Of a stretch of 5,777 nt of DNA, positions 1 through 5,777 are shown one piece after another (the first letter of the stretch is position 1; the number at the start of each line of letters is the position of its first letter). Source of the stretch: JAVBQU01 sp031548675. GTDB lineage: Bacteria > Bacteroidota > Bacteroidia > Bacteroidales > P3. The DNA is taken from contig JAVBQU010000185.1 in NCBI GenBank assembly GCA_031548675.1, positions 1 through 5,777 of the forward strand, read 5' to 3'. The notes beneath the pieces are model-generated. The model saw nothing but the letters and a program-made list of their open reading frames with translations. It was not told the DNA's origin and searched no databases. The position numbers were made by a program, and so were the translations under genes.

Positions 1-524
1 TTTATACAGGAATTATTACCGATACAGGCTCTTTAAGTTACGCTTGTAATTATCCGGAAACTTATCGTACTATTGCTGAATTGGTTGAATGTGGAATTAA
101 TACAGAAGACGTTCATCGGCAGATTTATGATACATATAGCGAAGAACGTTTGAGATTGTTAGGATTCTGTATTTCAGAGCGGATGATTGTTAATAAAGAA
201 TTGCATACTGCATATATTTATCTGAATAAAAAAGATTTATACAAATATAAATATAAAACAGGCGATTTGGAGGGTGTTGTAAATTACACACTGGCAATGT
301 CGGGAATAAATTTTGGAGCTTTGTTTACCGAACGCGAAGACCGTATTCGAATTTCATTCCGATCTAAAAAGTACTTTGATGTAAATTTATTTGCCCGAGC
401 GCATTTTGATGGAGGCGGACACAAAAATGCATCAGGCGGTAATGGTTTTGATACGCTGGATAATATCATCAAAAAATTCGAAACTCTTTTGCCTCAATAT
501 AGATCGGAATTAGAACAAAGTTAG
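1..524 (+). CDS. DHH/DHHA1-family phosphoesterase, 3' part (NrnA-like)
   Basis: This is the C-terminal 173 residues of a gene cut by the left window edge; the first whole codon is at position 3. The frame is open from there, so the TTG at 81 is internal and not the start. The visible part opens with the GIITDTGS motif (residues 3-10), whose Asp is a metal ligand in the DHH catalytic domain. It ends with the DHHA1 substrate-binding domain, marked by ISFRSK (about 117-122) and GGGHKNASGG (137-146). Family members are usually about 320-350 residues, so roughly half is missing. Bacteroidota proteins of this type are generally annotated as NrnA-like oligoribonuclease/pAp phosphatases, which degrade short oligoribonucleotides or nucleotide bisphosphates with Mn2+ in the cytoplasm. 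Cyclic dinucleotide hydrolysis is another activity of the superfamily and cannot be excluded here. The TAG stop lies 18 bp before gldI, which suggests co-transcription. Confidence -1.
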   Translation, partial: YTGIITDTGSLSYACNYPETYRTIAELVECGINTEDVHRQIYDTYSEERLRLLGFCISERMIVNKELHTAYIYLNKKDLYKYKYKTGDLEGVVNYTLAMSGINFGALFTEREDRIRISFRSKKYFDVNLFARAHFDGGGHKNASGGNGFDTLDNIIKKFETLLPQYRSELEQS

Positions 525-542
525 TTCTTTTACAATAGGTAT

Positions 543-1082
543 ATGAATAAGCATATTAATAGTATTTTTGGGCTGATAGCAGCGTTGCTTTGTTCATGTG
601 GAGGAAGAGTTACAGAAGTAGATAATACAACACCTGTTGATAATACTCAGCAAAAAACAGAAAAACAATTACTCAAAGCGCATCAGCATTTGGTGCGGAT
701 GGAAAATGAAATAATTGAAAATTTTTTGCACCGCTATCAATGGAATATGGAAAGAACCGGAACAGGGTTACGTTATCAGATTTACCAACAGGGAAAAGGA
801 AATTTGGTTCAAACAGGTCAAACAGTTACTTTGAAATATAAATTGTTCTTACTTACCGGCGATTTAATTTACAGTTCAGATAGTACAGGCGTTAAGGAAT
901 TTAAGGTTGGAAAAGGAAGTGTTGAGGCAGGATTGGAAGAAGGAATTTTGAAATTACATAAGGGAGACAAAGCCAGATTGATTATTCCATCCCATTTAGC
1001 CTATGGAACTACTGGTGATGGCAATTTAATCCCAGCGAAGGCTCCTATTCTATATGATTTAGAAGTAATAGATACAAAATAA
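543..1082 (+). CDS. gldI: GldI-type FKBP peptidyl-prolyl isomerase lipoprotein
   Basis: This 179-residue protein is predicted to be an envelope lipoprotein with an FKBP fold. A short signal peptide (hydrophobic about 8-17) ends in the lipobox L16-C17-S18-C19, with C19 the likely lipidated residue followed by GG. A charged helical stretch (about 38-70) precedes the FKBP domain (about 72-178). Compared with FKBP12, Y99 and Y154 match Tyr26 and Tyr82. Phe36-Asp37 is replaced by Y110-S111, Ile56 by E128 and Trp59 by L131 (SVEAGLEEG). The ending HLAYGTTGDGNLIP with PIL is typical of GldI. GldI is needed for gliding motility and type IX-linked function in Flavobacterium johnsoniae, but non-gliding Bacteroidota also carry it, so gliding here is not implied. 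A role in folding envelope proteins is inferred, and isomerase activity may be weak given the substitutions. ATG 543 is the start that gives a complete signal peptide. The gene sits between the DHH gene and a second FKBP lipoprotein gene. Confidence -1.
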   Translation: MNKHINSIFGLIAALLCSCGGRVTEVDNTTPVDNTQQKTEKQLLKAHQHLVRMENEIIENFLHRYQWNMERTGTGLRYQIYQQGKGNLVQTGQTVTLKYKLFLLTGDLIYSSDSTGVKEFKVGKGSVEAGLEEGILKLHKGDKARLIIPSHLAYGTTGDGNLIPAKAPILYDLEVIDTK

Positions 1083-1116
1083 CAATCAATTTAAATAAAA
1101 TCAAAATTAAACGTAA

Positions 1117-2055
1117 ATGCAAATTTTCAAAAAAACAATCATTTTATCAGCAGTAGGAGTTATTGCTCTTTTTGCTGTATCCTGTAAAAAATCACCATTT
1201 AAAGGCTATACAGAGGAAAGGCAAGGTGTTTATTACAAATTTTATACCTCTAATGAAAAAGCTGCAAAATTAGAAACAGGCGATTTAATCAGAGGATCTA
1301 TTTCTGTATGGAAGAATGATTCTGTAGAATTAGATAATACCAATGGACAAACTGTTACATTAGGTCTATTAGATTCAAGTAATTTCATGTATCCTGTTCT
1401 TAAAAATGCTCATTTGGGAGATAGTATTTCTATCATTTTCTTAGCAGACACACTTAAGAATTTAAAAATCATTAAATTAAGTAATGAAATAAAAGCTACT
1501 GATTACATTAAATTCTCATTAAAAATTGTAGATAAAATGTCTAAAAATCAATTAGATTCTGCAAATAATGTTAGAATGAAAGCCATGGAAACGGCTCAAG
1601 CTAATGAGAAAGCAAGTCTTCAAAAATACCTGACAGACAATAAAATACAAGCGACTCCTACAGAAAGCGGACTTATTTATATAGAAACTAAGAAAGGTAC
1701 AGGCAAAGAAGCTGTTGCAGGAAAATCTGTAAAAGTAAATTATGCCGGATATTTAATAGACGGAACTTTATTTGATACAAGTATTGAAAAAATAGCCAAG
1801 GATCATAAATTAGACCAACCGGGACGTGAATTTAAACCTATTGATTTTCCTTTAGGAATGGGCTATGTTATTCCCGGATGGGACGAGGCTATCGCCAAAA
1901 TGAAAGTTGGAGGTAAAGCAAAACTTATTATACCTTCATCTATTGCTTATGGTGCTCAAGGAAGACCCAGTATTCCTCCTTTTAGCACATTGGTATTTGA
2001 TGTAGAGTTATTAGATGTATTCGATGCTCCGGCAACTCCTGCCATGGCTCAATAA
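1117..2055 (+). CDS. FKBP-type peptidyl-prolyl cis-trans isomerase lipoprotein with two FKBP-like domains
   Basis: The 312-residue protein has a lipoprotein signal peptide (KK at 5-6, hydrophobic 8-21) and lipobox A20-V21-S22-C23. Residues about 30-140 look like a degenerate FKBP-like domain: GVYYKFYTS, a KLETGDLI turn and a final IKFSLKIVD strand, without the catalytic aromatics. A charged helical linker (about 142-178) leads to a canonical FKBP domain (about 180-302). That domain keeps Y209, F219-D220, F244, V251-I252, W255, Y278, I286 and F294, equivalent to Tyr26, Phe36-Asp37, Phe46, Val55-Ile56, Trp59, Tyr82, Ile91 and Phe99 of FKBP12. An insert of about 15 residues lies between F219-D220 and F244; as I recall it is common in Bacteroidota FKBP lipoproteins. 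The protein probably catalyses proline isomerisation during folding of exported proteins at the periplasmic face of a membrane. It follows gldI by 34 bp and is the last gene of the likely operon. Confidence -1.
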   Translation: MQIFKKTIILSAVGVIALFAVSCKKSPFKGYTEERQGVYYKFYTSNEKAAKLETGDLIRGSISVWKNDSVELDNTNGQTVTLGLLDSSNFMYPVLKNAHLGDSISIIFLADTLKNLKIIKLSNEIKATDYIKFSLKIVDKMSKNQLDSANNVRMKAMETAQANEKASLQKYLTDNKIQATPTESGLIYIETKKGTGKEAVAGKSVKVNYAGYLIDGTLFDTSIEKIAKDHKLDQPGREFKPIDFPLGMGYVIPGWDEAIAKMKVGGKAKLIIPSSIAYGAQGRPSIPPFSTLVFDVELLDVFDAPATPAMAQ

Positions 2056-2085
2056 ACAAAAATAGCAATTATTTGTTTATTTTTT
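2051..2085 (+). terminator. AT-rich intrinsic terminator after the FKBP gene
   Basis: AATAAACAAA (2051-2060) pairs perfectly with TTTGTTTATT (2072-2081) around an 11-nt loop, and four more T residues follow (2082-2085). The left arm begins in the last sense codon and includes the TAA stop, so the hairpin overlaps the gene end. The stem has only two G-C pairs, so termination may be partial. Confidence -1.
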
Positions 2086-2103
2086 CGTAATACAATAGTT
2101 TTC
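2072..2103 (+). promoter_or_regulatory. Candidate Bacteroidota-type promoter for the response regulator gene
   Basis: TTTG (2072-2075) and TAGTTTTC (2096-2103) are separated by 20 bp. The primary sigma factor consensus in Bacteroidota is TTTG, then 19-21 bp, then TAnnTTTG; the -7 element here differs only in its last base. Transcription would start near 2110, giving a leader of about 100 nt before the ATG at 2210. The -33 element lies in the right arm of the preceding terminator. In AT-rich DNA such a match can arise by chance, so this is tentative. Confidence -1.
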
Positions 2104-2154
2104 ATAAAAATGGCAAGTTTTTTAATGCGAGACCGCCATAAATTTATACAACCG

Positions 2155-2166
2155 CATCAATTGATG
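2155..2166. promoter_or_regulatory. Perfect 12-bp palindrome, possible operator
   Basis: CATCAATTGATG is a perfect palindrome centred about 49 bp before the response regulator start. It lies downstream of the candidate promoter and just before a very A-rich stretch (2167-2209). It could bind a dimeric regulator, but OmpR-family proteins usually bind direct repeats, so autoregulation is only a guess. A short perfect palindrome can also occur by chance. Confidence -1.
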
Positions 2167-2209
2167 TAAAAACAATAAAAATAAAATAGACACAATTAAA
2201 ATTACAACT

Positions 2210-2911
2210 ATGAAACAAATTAGAATTTTACTAGCCGAAGATGATTATAACTTAGGCGGTGTATTGAAAAGCTATCTAGAAATCAAGGGTTTCTTTGTTG
2301 GCTGGGCTACTGACGGACGAGTTGCTTTCGATGAATTTTTGAAAAATGAATATGATTTTTGTATTCTCGATGTTATGCTCCCTGAAAAAGACGGATTTAC
2401 TTTAGCTCGCGATATTCGCGGAGTGGATAAAAAAATCCCCATTTTATTTTTAACTGCAAAAGCAGGACAAGAAGATAAAATAGCCGGTTTTGCAAGCGGA
2501 GCTGATGATTATATGATCAAACCGTTCAGCATGGAAGAATTACTTATGCGTATTCAAGCTATCATCCGCAGGGTTAACGAACAAGCTCTTGCCGGTTCTA
2601 CAGAGCCTAAAACTGTATATCAAATTGGCGGCTTTAAGTTTGATACTATTCGTCAAACTTTGAAATCCGAACACGGAGAACAAAAACTTACTTCAAAGGA
2701 AACAGAATTATTGAAAATTTTGTGCGAACATTTGAATAATGTTGTTGATCGTTCAATGGCATTAACCAGAATATGGAAAGATGATAGTTATTATAATGCT
2801 AGAAGCATGGACGTATATGTAACTAAACTCAGAAAGTATTTAAAAGAAGATACTACCATTGCATTGATAAATGTGCATGGAACAGGATTCAAATTAGTTC
2901 AATACGAATAA
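2210..2911 (+). CDS. rprY: OmpR-family DNA-binding response regulator, RprY-like
   Basis: This 233-residue protein has the two-domain layout of an OmpR/PhoB-class transcription factor. The receiver domain (about 4-118) shows the acidic pocket D11-D12, phosphoacceptor D54 in ILDVMLP, switch residue T82 and conserved K104 in KPF. The winged-helix DNA-binding domain (about 132-230) contains LTSKETELLKILCEH, the recognition segment NARSMDVYVTKLRKYL and the final wing INVHGTGFKLV. The wording of these blocks is close to RprY of Bacteroides, a regulator tied to stress responses there and in Porphyromonas; the symbol rests on that resemblance. All phosphorylation residues are intact, so it should accept phosphate from a histidine kinase, yet none is encoded upstream or downstream in this window. 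The start ATG follows an A-rich leader without a Shine-Dalgarno sequence. It appears to be transcribed alone, between two terminators. Confidence -1.
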   Translation: MKQIRILLAEDDYNLGGVLKSYLEIKGFFVGWATDGRVAFDEFLKNEYDFCILDVMLPEKDGFTLARDIRGVDKKIPILFLTAKAGQEDKIAGFASGADDYMIKPFSMEELLMRIQAIIRRVNEQALAGSTEPKTVYQIGGFKFDTIRQTLKSEHGEQKLTSKETELLKILCEHLNNVVDRSMALTRIWKDDSYYNARSMDVYVTKLRKYLKEDTTIALINVHGTGFKLVQYE

Positions 2912-2932
2912 AAATTAAATCTGTTATTAAAA

Positions 2933-2980
2933 ATGCTGTCATATCTATAATATTTATGGGTGTGACAGCATATTTTATTT
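2933..2980 (+). terminator. Strong intrinsic terminator after the response regulator gene
   Basis: Positions 2933-2949 pair with 2955-2971 in a 17-bp stem with a 5-nt loop. The outer nine pairs (ATGCTGTCA with TGACAGCAT) are all Watson-Crick. The inner eight include three U-G wobbles at 2942/2962, 2944/2960 and 2946/2958. A T-rich tract (ATTTTATTT) follows. On the opposite strand the wobbles become A-C mismatches, so the hairpin is better suited to terminating + strand transcripts. Confidence -1.
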
Positions 2981-2998
2981 ATTATTAAAGCAAAAATT

Positions 2999-3529
2999 AT
3001 GATTCAAAGAATTCAATCTTTATATTTAATTGCAGTTTTGGTTATAGTGGGTGTATATTTTAATTTAACCATCGCAAAATATCCCATAGACGGCAGTGCT
3101 ATTACCTATCGCTTGATTCCTGAAAAGCAGAAAGAAAATACATTACCTATAGATCAGATAACTGATATGCAGCAAGTAAATTCGTCTATTAATAATGTTG
3201 TGGCTATGAATCAATCGAATTTTGTAAATTCAATATGGGCAATTATTGTTAATGTGATTTTAGGTATTCTGGTTATTGTGACGATTTTTTTATATAAAAA
3301 TCGTGTTTTACAATTAAGGGTTAATGCGTTCGCATTTTTAGCAAATCTAGCTTTGCTGGGTATTGTGTTTTGGCAAACAGATATTATTTCGACAAAATTG
3401 AAAGTAACAACTAATTATGAAATAGCCGGAACACTGCTTCCATTGGTTACAATTATTTTACTCTTTTTAGTTAATAAAGCTATTAGAAAGGATGAACGGA
3501 TGGTACGGGCAGCTGATAGGCTTAGATAA
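2999..3529 (+). CDS. DUF4293 family four-helix membrane protein
   Basis: The 176-residue protein begins MIQRIQSLYL and ends KAIRKDERMVRAADRLR; both ends are characteristic of DUF4293, a Bacteroidota-specific family without a known function. Four membrane helices are predicted by eye at about 7-27, 78-99, 106-126 and 141-161. A polar segment of about 50 residues (28-77), rich in Gln and Asn, lies between helices 1 and 2. The basic C-terminus is probably cytoplasmic by the positive-inside rule, and with four helices so is the N-terminus, placing the 28-77 segment outside. No catalytic motif is visible. The start lies 27 bp beyond the preceding hairpin, so it needs its own promoter near 2940-2995 or read-through; I could not identify a clear promoter there. 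Family identification is confident, function is unknown. Confidence -1.
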   Translation: MIQRIQSLYLIAVLVIVGVYFNLTIAKYPIDGSAITYRLIPEKQKENTLPIDQITDMQQVNSSINNVVAMNQSNFVNSIWAIIVNVILGILVIVTIFLYKNRVLQLRVNAFAFLANLALLGIVFWQTDIISTKLKVTTNYEIAGTLLPLVTIILLFLVNKAIRKDERMVRAADRLR

Positions 3530-3551
3530 TATTATTTCTAATAGGTTTTTC

Positions 3552-3604
3552 ATTTCATAAAAAAATGCTGCTCAAAATTTTTGAGCAGCATTTTTTTATG
3601 AAAT
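3552..3604. terminator. Bidirectional terminator, 53-nt perfect inverted repeat
   Basis: The arms 3552-3577 and 3579-3604 are perfect reverse complements of 26 bp around a single central T at 3578; in RNA the innermost A-T pairs would open to form the loop. The G/C-containing core (TGCTGCTC with GAGCAGCA) is flanked by seven A on one side and seven T on the other, so each strand has a hairpin followed by a U-tract. It lies 22 bp after the DUF4293 stop and 12 bp after the stop of the opposing TPR gene, and serves both convergent genes. Confidence -1.
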
Positions 3605-3616
3605 AGCTTTGCTTTT

Positions 3617-4879
3617 TTACTTTGTTTTCAAAGCTTCTATTTTAGCATTTATTCTATTCATATCGTCTATTTGTCCTAACTTGACATATATTTTCTTCAA
3701 TACCTCTAAGGTTGCTTTATCTGTAGGATTTAAATTAACAGCACTTTCTAAATATCCTGCTGCTTTTGTAAGATCTCCTTTCGCACTTTCTTCTAATTTC
3801 TTGATTTTGGCTTCGTTTTCTTTGTTAAAGCCTTCTGCTGAAATTTTATCGCTTTTTTCTAATGTTTCTACGGATCTATTTAAAAACATGGCTCCTAAAT
3901 TATAGTAAGCATCAAAGTTTGATTTTATACTAATAGATTTCTCATAGCTGGCTTGCGCTGCTTCAATATCTCCATTTTGCCTATGAATATCGCCAATAGC
4001 TGAATATACTATGTAATTATTAGGATCTTTAGCTGCAAGGGCATCTAAAGCTTTTTTAGCTTCTTCTTTTTTGCCCATTTTTAAAAAAACATTTACTTGA
4101 CGGGTAATAACCGACATTGAATCGGGGTATACGCTAGCAGCTCTTGCAATGACTTTTTGTGCTGCAATGGAGTCATTTTTATTTATAAAATAAAGATCAA
4201 AGGTATTGGTATAAATATCCATGCTGATTTCTTTAGGATCTTTATTTCCCAAAACAAATTTATAGTTTTCTAAAGCTTTGTCTGTATTTCCTAAGGCTGA
4301 TGATGCCACAGCACCATATTCGGCAGCTATACATGCATAGCTCAGGGGTTGTTTAGGATCTACCATTTGTGTAACTTTAGCTACTTGAAATACATCATAA
4401 GAAATAGTTTTAGCTTTTTCAAAAGAGCCTAAAGCTTCTTGATATTTTTTTTGTGTATACTCATCTATACCTACTCTGATGTATTGATATCCAAATTGAG
4501 ATTTGGTAGCAAAGTTTTCTTTATCAAACTCGTGGTTGGTTTTATCTAATTCCATAGATTTTTGTAATGCTTCATAAGCTACATCTACAGGATTATCTGC
4601 AAGAGGTTTCTCTTTGTATTTTTTTAATTTAGCATAAGAAGGGTCATTGGCTGTAACATATTTTGCATCTGCAATTAAGCAATATATTAAAGCCTTATAT
4701 CTCCATGTTTTTGCTTCGTTCATGGTTGATTCGTGTAAGCACGCGGCATCAATATTTTCTTTTGCTTTATCCAATTGCAAACTCTTCATATATGTGAATG
4801 CAGATTGAACTTTCATGGATTGTGCATTTGCAGATACTACAAATGCACATATCAAAATGGTTAATCCTAATTTTTTCAT
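3617..4879 (-). CDS. Secreted tetratricopeptide repeat (TPR) protein
   Basis: This 420-residue protein has a type I signal peptide (MKK, hydrophobic 4-15, likely cleavage after A17-N18-A19), which places it in the periplasm or at the envelope. The rest is almost entirely helical with TPR-like units. The clearest are about 133-160 (YQEALGSFEKAKTI), 184-211 (NTDKALENYKFVL), 257-284 (KKEEAKKALDALAAKDPNN), 290-320 (GDIEAAQASYEKSISIKSN) and a final one around 371-400 (KAAGYLESAVNLNPTD). Degenerate units fill 22-115, and a charged helical insert covers about 335-368. TPR arrays bind other proteins; no enzymatic motif is visible and the partner is unknown. The gene starts 40 bp downstream of gyrA on the same strand with no hairpin between, so co-transcription is likely. 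I recall a similar gyrA-TPR arrangement in other Bacteroidota, but this needs checking. It ends at the shared bidirectional terminator. Confidence -1.
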   Translation of the reverse strand: MKKLGLTILICAFVVSANAQSMKVQSAFTYMKSLQLDKAKENIDAACLHESTMNEAKTWRYKALIYCLIADAKYVTANDPSYAKLKKYKEKPLADNPVDVAYEALQKSMELDKTNHEFDKENFATKSQFGYQYIRVGIDEYTQKKYQEALGSFEKAKTISYDVFQVAKVTQMVDPKQPLSYACIAAEYGAVASSALGNTDKALENYKFVLGNKDPKEISMDIYTNTFDLYFINKNDSIAAQKVIARAASVYPDSMSVITRQVNVFLKMGKKEEAKKALDALAAKDPNNYIVYSAIGDIHRQNGDIEAAQASYEKSISIKSNFDAYYNLGAMFLNRSVETLEKSDKISAEGFNKENEAKIKKLEESAKGDLTKAAGYLESAVNLNPTDKATLEVLKKIYVKLGQIDDMNRINAKIEALKTK

Positions 4880-4919
4880 CGTATTAAATTTTTAAGTTGA
4901 TAATTAGTTAGTATATAAT

Positions 4920-5777
4920 TTAATTATTTTCTTGTGTGGGTATTTCTGTTTCTGTATTCTCAGTATCTAAAATTTCAATGGGTGTGCCATCTTCATTAAG
5001 TAAGATTTCTCCTTCTTCTTCTGATGCTGATGGAACTTTGCTTACTGATGCAATTTCATCGCCATTATTCAGATTTATTAAGCGAACTCCCTGAGTGGCT
5101 CTTCCTAAAATTCTTAGGTCTTTTACAGCCATACGGATAGCAATACCGGATTTATTGATAATCATTAAATCATCATTATCTGTAACATTCTGAATGGCTA
5201 CTAATTTTCCTGTTTTATCGGTTACGTTAATAGTTTTTACTCCCTTTCCTCCTCTATTGGTTGTTCTGTATTCATCTAATTCGGAGCGTTTTCCATAACC
5301 TTTTTCGGAAACTACCAAAACATTATATTCTGGATTGTCAACACAAATCATGCCTACAACTTCATCTTTTTCGTTTTGCAAGGTTATACCTCTAACACCT
5401 GATGCAGTTCGTCCGGTTGAACGAACGGTTTCTTCGTTAAAGCGAACTACTTTTCCTGACGCTAAAGCCATCATTACTTCGCAATTACCGTTCGTCATCT
5501 TAGCTTCGAGCAATGTATCGTCTTCTCTGATAGTGATTGCATAGATTCCATTTTGACGTGGGCGGGAATAGGCTTCTACTGAAGTTTTCTTAATAACACC
5601 TCGTTTGGTACATAATATGATGTAGTTATTGTTGATATATTCTTCGTCTTTCAAATCTTTTACATTGATATATGCCCTTACTTTATCGTCAGGCTCTATA
5701 TTGATAAGGTTTTGAATGGCGCGCCCTTTAGAAGTTTTAGTTCCTTCGGGTATTTCATAAACCTTGAGCCAGAAACA
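4920..5777 (-). CDS. gyrA: DNA gyrase subunit A, C-terminal part
   Basis: The last 285 residues of GyrA are present; the gene enters from the right edge, and the open frame continues through position 5777, so no start lies in the window. It begins at CFWLKVYEIPEGTKTSKGRA and runs through the beta-pinwheel C-terminal domain that wraps DNA. The blade repeats are recognisable as ILCTKRGVIKKTS, ALASGKVVRFNE, VVSEKGYGKRSELDEY and IINKSGIAIRMAVKDL. The GyrA box, usually QRRGGKG, appears as TNRGGKG (residues 173-179 of this fragment). The pinwheel lets gyrase introduce negative supercoils using ATP with GyrB and distinguishes GyrA from ParC-type subunits. The catalytic tyrosine and breakage-reunion domain are outside the window. 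The protein ends in an acidic, probably disordered tail of about 36 residues (250-285, with SEEEGE and TENTETE). Confidence -1.
   Translation of the reverse strand, partial: CFWLKVYEIPEGTKTSKGRAIQNLINIEPDDKVRAYINVKDLKDEEYINNNYIILCTKRGVIKKTSVEAYSRPRQNGIYAITIREDDTLLEAKMTNGNCEVMMALASGKVVRFNEETVRSTGRTASGVRGITLQNEKDEVVGMICVDNPEYNVLVVSEKGYGKRSELDEYRTTNRGGKGVKTINVTDKTGKLVAIQNVTDNDDLMIINKSGIAIRMAVKDLRILGRATQGVRLINLNNGDEIASVSKVPSASEEEGEILLNEDGTPIEILDTENTETEIPTQENN

Noticed and set aside
284..472. Minus-strand open frame inside the DHH gene
   Set aside because: It lies antisense to a conserved domain and its translation resembles no protein family.
81..524. TTG at 81 as the start of the DHH gene
   Set aside because: The frame is open to the window edge, and the upstream codons encode the conserved GIITDTGS motif, so the gene starts outside the window.
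2110..2169. Small open frame of 19 codons (MASFLMRDRHKF...) in the leader of the response regulator gene
   Set aside because: It contains no recognisable leader peptide pattern, has no ribosome binding signal, and is of a length expected by chance.
3609..3905. Plus-strand open frame of 98 codons opposite the TPR gene
   Set aside because: It is antisense to the TPR coding sequence; its hydrophobic look comes from the complement of Lys/Glu-rich helices.
4880..4919. Terminator or regulatory hairpin between gyrA and the TPR gene
   Set aside because: The 40 bp are AT-rich, with only weak short complementarity and no stem followed by a T-tract; no promoter match was found either.
5335..5544. Plus-strand open frame opposite gyrA
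   Set aside because: It is antisense to well-conserved GyrA sequence with no independent support.
5652..5654. TTG (Leu codon on the - strand) as the gyrA start
   Set aside because: The upstream frame encodes conserved GyrA sequence (CFWLKVYEIPEG and onward) to the window edge, so this codon is internal.
5718..5725. GGCGCGCC palindrome in an AT-rich region
   Set aside because: It falls in codons for the conserved GyrA stretch SKGRAIQ, so coding constraint explains it.
1..5777. Mobile element, CRISPR array, phage, tRNA or rRNA
   Set aside because: No transposase or integrase, spaced direct repeats, cloverleaf or rRNA-like stretch was seen; nearly all sequence is accounted for by core-type genes.

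Overview
The window reads as ordinary chromosome of a Bacteroidota bacterium, probably Bacteroidales or a close relative. It is AT-rich and lacks clear Shine-Dalgarno sequences; several starts sit behind A-rich leaders. It also carries families typical of or restricted to the phylum: a GldI-type FKBP lipoprotein, a second two-domain FKBP lipoprotein, an RprY-like response regulator, a DUF4293 membrane protein and a Bacteroidota-style GyrA. The assignment rests on protein recognition from memory, not on a database search.

Positions 1-2055 (+ strand) hold a compact run: the 3' half of a DHH/DHHA1 phosphoesterase gene, then gldI, then a 312-residue FKBP-type peptidyl-prolyl isomerase lipoprotein. 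The gaps are 18 and 34 bp, so the three are probably one operon. It ends in an AT-rich hairpin that starts inside the last codon of the FKBP gene. The two lipoproteins are likely envelope folding factors. The first has lost several canonical FKBP active-site residues and the second keeps nearly all of them in its C-terminal domain.

Positions 2056-2998 hold a 154-bp regulatory gap, a stand-alone OmpR-family response regulator closest to RprY, and a strong hairpin terminator. No histidine kinase gene is visible on either side. The gap contains a candidate Bacteroidota promoter and a perfect 12-bp palindrome that could be an operator. Positions 2999-3529 encode a four-helix DUF4293 membrane protein.

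From 3552 to 3604 a 53-nt perfect inverted repeat forms a bidirectional terminator between the + strand genes and a - strand pair: a secreted TPR protein (3617-4879) and the gyrA 3' end (4920-5777, cut by the window edge). The TPR gene starts 40 bp after gyrA and may be co-transcribed with it.

I found no mobile element, CRISPR array, tRNA, rRNA, defence gene or convincing novel system. The points worth a second look are the orphan regulator with its palindrome, the unusual terminators, the pair of FKBP lipoproteins and the acidic GyrA tail.
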